From: DASQTB01 sp035642095
Lineage (GTDB): Bacteria; Actinomycetota; UBA4738; CALAEC01
Length of the DNA stretch: 31,600 nucleotides
Direction of reading: 5' to 3'
Assembly: GCA_035642095.1 (NCBI GenBank)
Contig: DASQTB010000110.1
Location: 1-31,600, forward strand
The number at the start of each line of letters is the position of its first letter. Position 1 is the first letter of the stretch. Shown in pieces: positions 1 through 5,981 of the stretch. A program made the translations under genes and the position numbers. The notes under the pieces are model-generated. The model did not search any database. It was given only the letters and a program-made list of their open reading frames with translations, and had not been told where the DNA came from.

Positions 1-1
1 G

Positions 2-901
2 GCGGTGGCGGCCCTCCTCGCCTCGACCATCCGACTCCCCAGAGGAGAGAAGCGCGGTCTGGCGGGGATCGTGTCGGAGCTTCGGGAGAACGGTCGCGAC
101 GTGGCCGAGGGCCTGCGGGTGCTTCGCCGGAGCGGCCAGGCCCTGTACGGGGTGGTGACCATCTGGTCGATGCGAGCCCTGCTCGGCCTGGTGCTCCTGG
201 CCGCGCTGGTCCTCCTCCGTGCGGAGTTCGACATCGGCACCTCGGGCTTCTCGCAGATCTGGGCGGCCCTGGGGCTCGGCGGTTTCGCCGGTGCGGTGAT
301 CGTGACGCCGGTGGCCCGCCGGGTGGGCTACCGGGGGGTGGCCCCGATCGCGCTCTTCGTCGGCGCCACGGCCGCCCTCATCGGGGCGCCGATCCCGTCC
401 ATGGTGGCCCTCCTCCCCGCCATGTTCGTCGAGGGGGTGGCCATGTCGGCGACCAAGATCGCCTCGGACACCCTCGTCCAGCGCGGGATCCCGGACCCCT
501 TCCGAGGCCGGGCGTTCACCGTGTACGACCTCGGGTACAACGGGGCTTTCGTCCTGGCCGGCCTGATCCCGACCGCCCTCCGGCCGGCCCTCGGCGACCT
601 CGGCGTCATCATCCTGACCGGGGCGCTGGGACTCCTGGTGGCGGGGATCCTGCTGTGGTGGCGGCGACGGATCCCGGAGCCCGTCGAGGTCCGGTCCTAC
701 GCCGGGGCCCGGGGCGACGAGGTCCCCCGCCAGGTGATCATGAGCGGGCGCGTGACGGATGTCGAACGGGTCGAGCGAAGCTGGCGGGAGGAGCGGGACG
801 GAGAACGGCTCCTGTGCTTTCGCCTTCGTCTGGCGGACGGGCGGCGCATCCAGGTGTCCCTCGGCGAGGCCTGGCGACTGGATCGCGAGCTCGCCCGCTG
901 A
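2..901 (+). CDS. MFS-type transporter, C-terminal half (cut by window start)
   Basis: The reading frame is already open at the first base, so the true start lies upstream and only about 300 residues are visible. They hold several hydrophobic segments (about residues 52-70, 80-101, 113-130, 135-150, 178-190 and 200-218) joined by short Arg-rich loops such as ARRVGYRG, the pattern of the C-terminal six-helix half of a major facilitator superfamily permease. After the last helix comes a soluble tail of about 80 residues (from WWRRRIPEP onward), longer than most MFS tails. No substrate can be assigned. The gene converges on sodX, 54 nt downstream. MFS is inferred from the topology and loop pattern only. 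Confidence 0.7.
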   Translation, partial: AVAALLASTIRLPRGEKRGLAGIVSELRENGRDVAEGLRVLRRSGQALYGVVTIWSMRALLGLVLLAALVLLRAEFDIGTSGFSQIWAALGLGGFAGAVIVTPVARRVGYRGVAPIALFVGATAALIGAPIPSMVALLPAMFVEGVAMSATKIASDTLVQRGIPDPFRGRAFTVYDLGYNGAFVLAGLIPTALRPALGDLGVIILTGALGLLVAGILLWWRRRIPEPVEVRSYAGARGDEVPRQVIMSGRVTDVERVERSWREERDGERLLCFRLRLADGRRIQVSLGEAWRLDRELAR

Positions 902-955
902 CTCCATGCACCTACCCTCGCTCGGTCACCGGGCGCCGCTCCAACCGGCTCTCGA

Positions 956-1339
956 CTAGCGGACGGGTCCGGGATGGGGCCAGTACCGGAACCTGACGAT
1001 CCCCTCGATGGCATCGGCCCGCACGGGCCCGAACTCCCGCCCGTCGGTGCTGGCCGCCTGATTGTCGCCCACCACCAGGAACTCGTCGGGGCCCAGCGTG
1101 CCGCCCGAGACCCGGTCGCCGGGAACCGCGGCGACGCGCTTCACCAGATCGAGCGTCCGTCCGGGGTGGGCCAGCACCACCACGGCGCCCCGCCGGATGC
1201 GGCCTCGTCGGGTGGCGATCAACCAGTCGCCGTCCCGCAGCCCCGGGGCCATCGATCCCCCCGACACGTCAACCCGGAACGGCTCGGCCCACAGACCGGC
1301 CAGGACCGCCGCCCCGACGGGCCACAACCACCGGCGCAC
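956..1339 (-). CDS. sodX: Nickel-type superoxide dismutase maturation protease (S26 signal peptidase-like)
   Basis: This 127-residue protein is a short S26-family serine protease. It has an N-terminal membrane anchor (about residues 4-18), the catalytic Ser in SGGSMAP (Ser29), the general-base Lys in LVKRVAAVPGD (Lys67) and the downstream box GDNQ..STDGREFG. Full signal peptidases I are longer. This compact form next to and divergent from sodN is the NiSOD maturation protease, which removes the SodN leader so that His1 becomes the free N terminus. The start is GTG at 1339 with no strong ribosome binding site. Only 74 nt separate it from sodN, so the two share a regulatory region. Assignment as SodX rests on family features plus the neighbour. 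Confidence 0.88.
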   Translation of the reverse strand: MRRWLWPVGAAVLAGLWAEPFRVDVSGGSMAPGLRDGDWLIATRRGRIRRGAVVVLAHPGRTLDLVKRVAAVPGDRVSGGTLGPDEFLVVGDNQAASTDGREFGPVRADAIEGIVRFRYWPHPGPVR

Positions 1340-1358
1340 GTCCCGAATGTAGTTGGTT

Positions 1359-1387
1359 CCCTCGCTCGAGGGGGTAGGTGGTAGCGT
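1359..1387 (+). promoter_or_regulatory. sodN promoter with overlapping inverted repeat (possible operator)
   Basis: Between the divergent sodX and sodN genes lies a perfect 6-bp inverted repeat, CCCTCG-CT-CGAGGG (1359-1372). An extended -10 element, TG-G-TAGCGT, occupies 1379-1387. With a 17-bp spacer the -35 position falls on the left arm of the repeat, where a bound repressor would block polymerase. In Streptomyces sodN is repressed by the nickel-responsive Fur-family regulator Nur. Whether this repeat is a Nur-type site is inference, because the sequence does not resemble an AT-rich Fur box. Confidence 0.4.
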
Positions 1388-1413
1388 GAGGGTGAGCCGA
1401 GAAAGGAGGAGAG

Positions 1414-1833
1414 ATGCGCCTGTCCGACGTCCTTCGCCCCCGCCGCGTCGTCCATGCCCACTGCGATCTGCCCTGTGGGGTGTACGACCCTGCCCAGGCC
1501 CGCATCGAGGCCGAGTCCGTCAGGGCGATCCAGCAGAAGTACCAGGACGCCCAGAACCAGAAGAAGCCGACCGAGACCGTGGACCAGTTCCAGCAGCGGG
1601 CCCTGAAGATAAAGGAGGAGCGGGCCGACCTGGTCAAGCATCACCTGTGGGTGCTGTGGACCGACTATTTCAAGCCCGAGCACGTCGAGACGTACCCCGA
1701 CCTCCACGAGAAGTTCTGGCAGGCGACCAAGCTGGCCGGTGACTCCAAGCGCTCGGTGGAGCCCGATCAGGGCCAGAAACTCCTGGACGCCATCGGCGAC
1801 ATCGACAAGATCTTCTGGGAGACCAAGAAGTAG
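1414..1833 (+). CDS. sodN: Nickel superoxide dismutase precursor
   Basis: SodN converts superoxide to oxygen and hydrogen peroxide using nickel. The 139-residue precursor has a 15-residue leader (MRLSDVLRPRRVVHA) followed by the nickel hook HCDLPCGVYDP. After cleavage, His1, Cys2 and Cys6 of the mature enzyme bind nickel, and the hook motif here is intact. The rest of the sequence is the usual four-helix-bundle subunit and the mature length, about 124 residues, is normal. The ATG at 1414 follows a strong AAAGGAGGA site at 1402-1410. The divergent sodX supplies the processing protease. A strong hairpin follows the stop codon. Confidence 0.95.
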   Translation: MRLSDVLRPRRVVHAHCDLPCGVYDPAQARIEAESVRAIQQKYQDAQNQKKPTETVDQFQQRALKIKEERADLVKHHLWVLWTDYFKPEHVETYPDLHEKFWQATKLAGDSKRSVEPDQGQKLLDAIGDIDKIFWETKK

Positions 1834-1849
1834 AGGTGCGGGAAGGCCA

Positions 1850-1873
1850 CCGGGCCGGGAACTCCCGGCCCGG
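1850..1873. terminator. Bidirectional hairpin terminator between sodN and the KGG gene
   Basis: A perfect 10-bp GC stem (1850-1859 paired with 1864-1873) with an AACT loop lies 17 nt after the sodN stop and just past the stop of the convergent KGG-repeat gene. It has no clear T tract on either side, so termination by the hairpin alone is likely but not certain. It can serve both genes. Confidence 0.6.
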
Positions 1874-1888
1874 GTCGTTCGGGTCGAG

Positions 1889-2077
1889 CTAGCGGGAGCC
1901 GCCCTTGCGGCCGATGGTCCGGTAGAAGTCGGCGCCGTACCGCTGCTTGGTCGTGAGGCCGCCTTTCTTCCCACCCTTGCGGCCGATCCGCTGATAGAAA
2001 TCGGCGCCGTAGCGCCTCTTCGTGGTAAGGCCACCCTTCCGGCCGGCCTCCGCACGACTCATGCGGGCCTGGGCCAT
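1889..2077 (-). CDS. Small KGG-repeat stress protein (GsiB / Con-10 type)
   Basis: This 62-residue, very basic, hydrophilic protein has two tandem copies of a roughly 24-residue unit, GGLTTKRRYGADFYQRIGRKGG and its near copy with QRYGADFYRTIG. The KGG motif with the RYGxDFY core is typical of general-stress proteins such as GsiB and fungal Con-10. These are thought to be disordered, hydrophilin-like protectants. The ATG at 2077 (MAQARMSRAEAG) has a GGGAGG site at about 2091-2096, so a longer in-frame extension upstream is not favoured. The gene converges on sodN, which may form a small oxidative/desiccation stress island with it. The molecular role is not established. Confidence 0.8.
   Translation of the reverse strand: MAQARMSRAEAGRKGGLTTKRRYGADFYQRIGRKGGKKGGLTTKQRYGADFYRTIGRKGGSR
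1892..2045 (-). repeat. Tandem duplication encoding two KGG units
   Basis: Two direct copies of roughly 70 bp lie head to tail inside the KGG gene. Their first halves match closely (around CGGCGCCGTA on the plus strand in each). Internal unit duplication is the usual way this family changes length. Confidence 0.7.
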
Positions 2078-2125
2078 CGCCACGTCGCACCTCCCGAGTT
2101 CGCTGAAAGAGCCTGCTCCCCTATG

Positions 2126-2151
2126 TTGCCCATCGCCCCCAGGGACCAAAC
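2126..2151 (-). promoter_or_regulatory. Possible SigB/SigF-type promoter of the KGG gene
   Basis: Read on the minus strand, GTTT (2148-2151) is followed after 16 nt by GGGCAA (2126-2131), about 50 nt upstream of the ATG at 2077. This resembles the GTTT-N(15-17)-GGGTAT pattern of general-stress SigB/SigF promoters, which control many KGG proteins. The match to the -10 is imperfect, so the call is weak. Confidence 0.3.
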
Positions 2152-2222
2152 GGATGCGGCCCGGAGCCCGTACCCGGAGATCGGGCTCAACGTCGGCGCC
2201 CCACGGGCCGACATATACGGGG

Positions 2223-3302
2223 ATGAGCGTCACCACCTACCTCCGGTACATGGTCGAGGCGGGGGCCAGCGACCTTCACATGAAGGCCGGCCTTCCCCCA
2301 GTGGTCCGCATCGACGGTGTGCTCCAGCACGCCCCGTTCGACCCGCTGACGACCGCCGACACGGAATCGGCGGCCATGGAGCTTCTTCCGGCGTCCAAGG
2401 CCATGGAGTTCAAGGAGACCAGCGAGGCCGACGTCGGCTACACCCTCCCGGGGGTGGGCCGGTTCCGGGTCAATGTGTTCCGCCAGCGGGGCAACGTCAA
2501 CCTGGCCATCCGCCGGGTCCGGTCGGACATCCCGACCTTCGACGAGCTGAACCTCCCCGCGGCGGTCGAGGATCTGGCCAAGGAGTCGCGGGGGATGATC
2601 CTGGTCACCGGCCCGGCCGGAACGGGGAAGACCACGACCATCGCCGCCGTGATCGGGTACATCAACGCCCACCGCCGGACGCACGTCGTGACGATGGAGG
2701 ATCCGATCGAGATCGTGCACGAGGACCTGCTGTCGGTGGTCGACCAGCGTGAGATCGGGCTCGACACCGGTTCGTACAAGTCCGGGCTCCGGCACGTGGT
2801 TCGCCAGGATCCCGATGTCATCTTCATCGGAGAGATCCGCGACATGGAGACCGTCGAAGCCGCCATCCAGGCGGCGGAGACCGGCCACCTGGTGATCTCC
2901 ACCTTGCACACCCTCGATGCCACCGAGACCGTCAACCGGATCATCGACCTGTTCCCGCCGGAGATGCAGCGACAGGTCCGGATCTCTCTGGCGGCCAGCC
3001 TCCGGGGCGTGATCTCCCAGCGCCTCGTGGTGCGGGCCGACGGCAGGGGGCGGGTCCCGGCGGTGGAGGTCCTGATCAATACGGGCCGCGTGGTCGAGCG
3101 GATCCTGGACCCCGAGCAGACGAACACCATCCCCGACGTCATGGTCGAGGGCGACTTCTACGGGATGCAGACGTTCGACCAGGCCCTGGTCGGCCTGGTC
3201 CGAGAGAAGCTGGTCACCCCGGAGGCGGCGGCCGAAGCGGCCTCCAACCCGCACGACTTCCTGCTCGCCCTCCGCGAGGCCGAGCTCGTCCCGAACGCCT
3301 AA
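2223..3302 (+). CDS. pilT: PilT-type retraction/secretion ATPase
   Basis: This 359-residue protein is a GspE/PilT-family hexameric ATPase, which in type IV pilus systems powers pilin depolymerisation at the inner face of the membrane. Visible motifs in order are the N-terminal ASDLHMKAG segment, Walker A GPAGTGKTT (130-138), the Asp box around TMEDPIE (158-163), Walker B DVIFIGEIRD (198-207) and the His box AAETGHLVISTLHT (217-230). The length is normal for PilT. The PilT-specific AIRNLIRE motif is not preserved: the equivalent stretch reads RVVERILD. No pilin or assembly genes are nearby. The ATG at 2223 has only a weak upstream GGGG, and the longer ORF upstream lacks family similarity. The stop overlaps that of the convergent gene by 3 nt. 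Confidence 0.88.
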   Translation: MSVTTYLRYMVEAGASDLHMKAGLPPVVRIDGVLQHAPFDPLTTADTESAAMELLPASKAMEFKETSEADVGYTLPGVGRFRVNVFRQRGNVNLAIRRVRSDIPTFDELNLPAAVEDLAKESRGMILVTGPAGTGKTTTIAAVIGYINAHRRTHVVTMEDPIEIVHEDLLSVVDQREIGLDTGSYKSGLRHVVRQDPDVIFIGEIRDMETVEAAIQAAETGHLVISTLHTLDATETVNRIIDLFPPEMQRQVRISLAASLRGVISQRLVVRADGRGRVPAVEVLINTGRVVERILDPEQTNTIPDVMVEGDFYGMQTFDQALVGLVREKLVTPEAAAEAASNPHDFLLALREAELVPNA

Positions 3303-3664
3303 TCCGCCGACTCGGCCAGCTTCGCCGCCAACTCGAACGGGTGACGGCGGTACCCCGTGAACACCCACACCAGGAGATAGATCGGCAGGTAGAGAGGGCC
3401 GAGCCGCTCATACTGCCACACGTGGTGACGCTCGTGGGCCAGGAGGCGCCCCTCGACCGGCCTGTTCCCCAGCACGACGTGACCGAAGGTGACGGCCGCC
3501 CGGCGGAACAGACGAAGCCCAGCGGTGAATCCTCGTGGCGGGCCGTCGAAGAGCAGGACGCCTCGGACGATGCGGGGCCGCTGGAAGGCAAGGAGTCCGA
3601 ACAGGATGCCCAGCACCGTGTTCGGCGAGGCCCATAGGTAGACCACCGCTCGCAACAGGAGCAT
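3299..3664 (-). CDS. Small membrane protein with HExxH motif, function unknown
   Basis: This 121-residue protein has a hydrophobic N terminus (about residues 5-26), a central region, the metalloprotease-like motif HERHH (77-81, fitting HExxH), a second hydrophobic segment (about 88-104) and an acidic end. HExxH followed by a further Glu (HPFE, Glu111) could bind zinc as in gluzincin peptidases, but the protein is far shorter than known M48/M56 enzymes. Hydrolase activity is therefore only a possibility. The ATG at 3664 is 26 nt from the divergent cca start. A possible -10 (TACCCT on the minus strand, 3675-3680) lies 10 nt before the ATG. I do not recognise the family with certainty. Confidence 0.7.
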   Translation of the reverse strand: MLLLRAVVYLWASPNTVLGILFGLLAFQRPRIVRGVLLFDGPPRGFTAGLRLFRRAAVTFGHVVLGNRPVEGRLLAHERHHVWQYERLGPLYLPIYLLVWVFTGYRRHPFELAAKLAESAD

Positions 3665-3674
3665 TCCGAGCCCT

Positions 3675-3684
3675 AGGGTATCCT
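3675..3684. promoter_or_regulatory. Overlapping divergent -10 elements between the HExxH gene and cca
   Basis: The plus strand carries TATCCT (3679-3684), 6 nt before the GTG of cca. The minus strand carries TACCCT (3675-3680), 10 nt before the ATG at 3664. The two elements share two bases within a 26-nt gap, so the two promoters can hardly be occupied at the same time. No -35 box is evident for either. The spacing on the cca side is that of a leaderless transcript. Confidence 0.45.
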
Positions 3685-3690
3685 TCGGCC

Positions 3691-5073
3691 GTGGCGCCCT
3701 CGGAGGAGCGCGACCTGATCGACATCCCGCCCACCGCCGCGGAGCTCGGTGCGCGGTTCGAGAAGGCCGGGCATCAGCTGTACCTCGTGGGTGGGGCGGT
3801 TCGCGACGCGGTCCGGGGAGCGATGGGGACCGAGCTCGACTTCGCCACGGACGCTCACCCGCAGGACGTCATCAAGCTCCTTCAGGGATGGGCCGACGCC
3901 CGGTACCTGGTCGGCGTCCGGTTCGGCACCGTCGGGGCGCGGAAGGGGCGGCACGAGCTCGAGATCACCACGTTCCGCGAGGAGGTCTACGCGGAGGACT
4001 CGCGTCACCCGGTGGTCACCTTCGCCAAGGACATCGAGACCGATCTCGCTCGCCGGGACTTCACGATCAACGCCATGGCGGTTCGGCTTCCAGAGGGCGA
4101 GTTCGTCGATCCCCACCGCGGCCTGTACGACCTGGCCCACCGACGGCTCCGAACGCCGCTCGAGCCGGTGATGGCCTTCACCGACGACCCCCTCCGGATG
4201 CTTCGAGCGGCCAGGTTCGTCTCCACGCTCGACCTCCAGCCCGTCGCCGAGGTCCTCGAGGCGATCCGGGGCATGCGGCAGCGCCTCCGGATCGTCTCCG
4301 CCGAACGGATCAGGGACGAGCTGTCGAAGCTGCTCCTGGGCGATCAGGTCGACCGCGGACTGACCCTGGTGGTCGACACCGGGCTGGCGAACGAGTTCCT
4401 CCCAGAGCTCCCGGCCCTCCGGCTGGAGCAGGATCCAGTCCATCGTCACAAGGACGTGCTCCGACACACCTTCGCCGTGGTCCGGCGGTGCGCCCCCGAC
4501 CTCGTCCTCCGTCTGGCGGCACTCCTTCACGACATCGGGAAGCCCGCCACCCGGCAGATCACCCCGGAAGGCGTCCAGTTCCATCATCACGAGGTCGTCG
4601 GGGCGCGCCTGGCCGAGGAGCGGCTCCGGGCCCTGCGGTTCCCCGAGCGCGTCGTCCACGACGTCCGGACGCTGGTCGAGCTCCACCTCCGGTTCCACAC
4701 CTACCGCCTGGGCTGGAGCGACGGAGCGCTCCGCCGGTACGTCCGCGACGCCGGGAACCTCCTGGACCTCCTGAACCAGCTCACCCGGGCCGACTGCACC
4801 ACCCAGAACCCGAAGAAGGCGGAGATCCTGGCCGAGCTCCAGGACGACCTGGAGCAACGGATCGCCGAGCTGGCGGAGGAGGAGAACCTGAGGGCGATCC
4901 GACCCCCGCTGGACGGCAACCAGGTCATGGAGCACCTGGCGATCGGCCCCGGTCCCGTCGTTGGCGAGGCCCTGGCCTATCTCCTGGAGGTCCGCATGGA
5001 TCGCGGCCCGATCTCCCAGGAAGAGGCATATCGGCTCCTGGATGAGTGGTGGAGCCAGCGAGGTGGCGAGTAG
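3691..5073 (+). CDS. cca: CCA tRNA nucleotidyltransferase with HD domain
   Basis: This 460-residue class II nucleotidyltransferase adds or repairs the 3' CCA of tRNAs. It shows the signature VGGAVRD (33-39), the metal-binding region TELDFATDA (47-55), RRDFTINAMA (121-130), the DDPLRMLRAARF segment and a C-terminal HD domain with LLHDIGK (278-284), as in the M. tuberculosis PcnA-type enzyme. The two-metal motif is normally Asp-x-Asp but here reads Glu48-Leu49-Asp50. The family assignment is secure, and poly(A) polymerase is the alternative activity. The GTG at 3691 is chosen because the longer ORF upstream covers the divergent gene and has no family similarity, and because a TATCCT box sits 6 nt upstream. 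Confidence 0.92.
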   Translation: MAPSEERDLIDIPPTAAELGARFEKAGHQLYLVGGAVRDAVRGAMGTELDFATDAHPQDVIKLLQGWADARYLVGVRFGTVGARKGRHELEITTFREEVYAEDSRHPVVTFAKDIETDLARRDFTINAMAVRLPEGEFVDPHRGLYDLAHRRLRTPLEPVMAFTDDPLRMLRAARFVSTLDLQPVAEVLEAIRGMRQRLRIVSAERIRDELSKLLLGDQVDRGLTLVVDTGLANEFLPELPALRLEQDPVHRHKDVLRHTFAVVRRCAPDLVLRLAALLHDIGKPATRQITPEGVQFHHHEVVGARLAEERLRALRFPERVVHDVRTLVELHLRFHTYRLGWSDGALRRYVRDAGNLLDLLNQLTRADCTTQNPKKAEILAELQDDLEQRIAELAEEENLRAIRPPLDGNQVMEHLAIGPGPVVGEALAYLLEVRMDRGPISQEEAYRLLDEWWSQRGGE

Positions 5074-5082
5074 CCCGAGGTC

Positions 5083-5556
5083 ATGCGGACCAGCGTCGAC
5101 GTCCACAACTTCCTCCTCGAACGCGACGTTCCCCACGAGCTGGTGTTGCTCCGAGGCCGTCCACGCTCGCCGGGACGGATGGCCCGCATCGCCGCCGTCC
5201 TGGGCCTCCCCCCGGAACAGGTGGGCAAGGTCGTGGTGCTCAGAGGGAGCCGTGGTCTGATCGCCGCGCTGGTCCCCTCCGACCGCGACCCGGACCTCCG
5301 GCGTGTCGCCGTGGCGGCGCGAACGCCCACGCTCGAGGAGCTGACCTCGGACCAGATCACGGATCTGACGGACTACTTCTCGGAATCCGTGCCGCCGGCG
5401 GGGCTCCCGAACGGGACGGTCGTGGTGATGGACCGCACCCTCGCCCAGCAGGAGATCCTGTACTTCGCAGGAGGCGAGCCGACCACGGTCCTCAAGATCC
5501 GTCCGGACGACTTGCTCCGGGCGGCGGGGGCGAAGGTGGCCCGGGTAGCGAAGTGA
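5083..5556 (+). CDS. YbaK/EbsC-type aminoacyl-tRNA deacylase
   Basis: This 157-residue single-domain protein of the YbaK/ProRS-INS editing family hydrolyses mischarged tRNAs, for example Cys-tRNA(Pro). The conserved Lys is in VGKVVVLRG (Lys49), and the C-terminal GGEPTTVLKIRPDDLL region matches the end of the fold. The length is usual for free-standing editing proteins. It begins 9 nt after cca and its stop overlaps the GTG of the Nudix gene, so the three are probably one transcript. A tRNA-end enzyme next to a tRNA-editing enzyme gives a tRNA quality-control pair. The exact tRNA substrate cannot be read from the sequence. Confidence 0.8.
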   Translation: MRTSVDVHNFLLERDVPHELVLLRGRPRSPGRMARIAAVLGLPPEQVGKVVVLRGSRGLIAALVPSDRDPDLRRVAVAARTPTLEELTSDQITDLTDYFSESVPPAGLPNGTVVVMDRTLAQQEILYFAGGEPTTVLKIRPDDLLRAAGAKVARVAK

Positions 5557-5981
5557 GGACCCGACGACAGACGTCGGCCGGCGGGGTCGTGATCCGTGAG
5601 GGTCCCCACGAACCCGAGGTCCTCCTGGCGTCCCGCCGGACCCGGCGGGGCGACCTGGTGTGGGGCCTCCCCAAGGGCCTGGTCGAGCCGGGCGAGGATC
5701 CGGAGGAGACCGCTCTGCGCGAGGTCCTGGAGGAGACGGGATACCGAGGTGAGGTTCGAGCGCCGCTGGGTGAGGTCTCGTACTGGTTCGTGTGGGAGGG
5801 AACCCGGATCCGGAAGACCGTCCACTTCTTCCTGATGGACGACAGCGGCCGGGGTCCGGAAGAACGGGATCGGGAGATGGAGGAGATCCGCTGGTTCCCC
5901 CTGGACCAGGCCGTCGAGGTGGCCGGGTTCTCCTCTGAGAAGGACATCCTGCGGAAGGCGGCCGAGGCGGTGCGACGGTGA
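5553..5981 (+). CDS. Nudix hydrolase (MutT4-like position)
   Basis: This 142-residue Nudix protein has the box GX5EX7REVLEETG at residues 42-63, starting GLVEPGE and ending REVLEETGY. Nudix enzymes cleave nucleoside diphosphates linked to another group. The gene lies where mutT4 (Rv3908) lies in M. tuberculosis, between the CCA enzyme and the DUF6049 protein, but sequence alone does not fix the substrate. The GTG at 5553 overlaps the stop of the YbaK gene (GTGA). A longer ORF upstream in this frame runs through that gene and is not real. Its own stop overlaps the GTG of the next gene. Confidence 0.88.
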   Translation: MRTRRQTSAGGVVIREGPHEPEVLLASRRTRRGDLVWGLPKGLVEPGEDPEETALREVLEETGYRGEVRAPLGEVSYWFVWEGTRIRKTVHFFLMDDSGRGPEERDREMEEIRWFPLDQAVEVAGFSSEKDILRKAAEAVRR

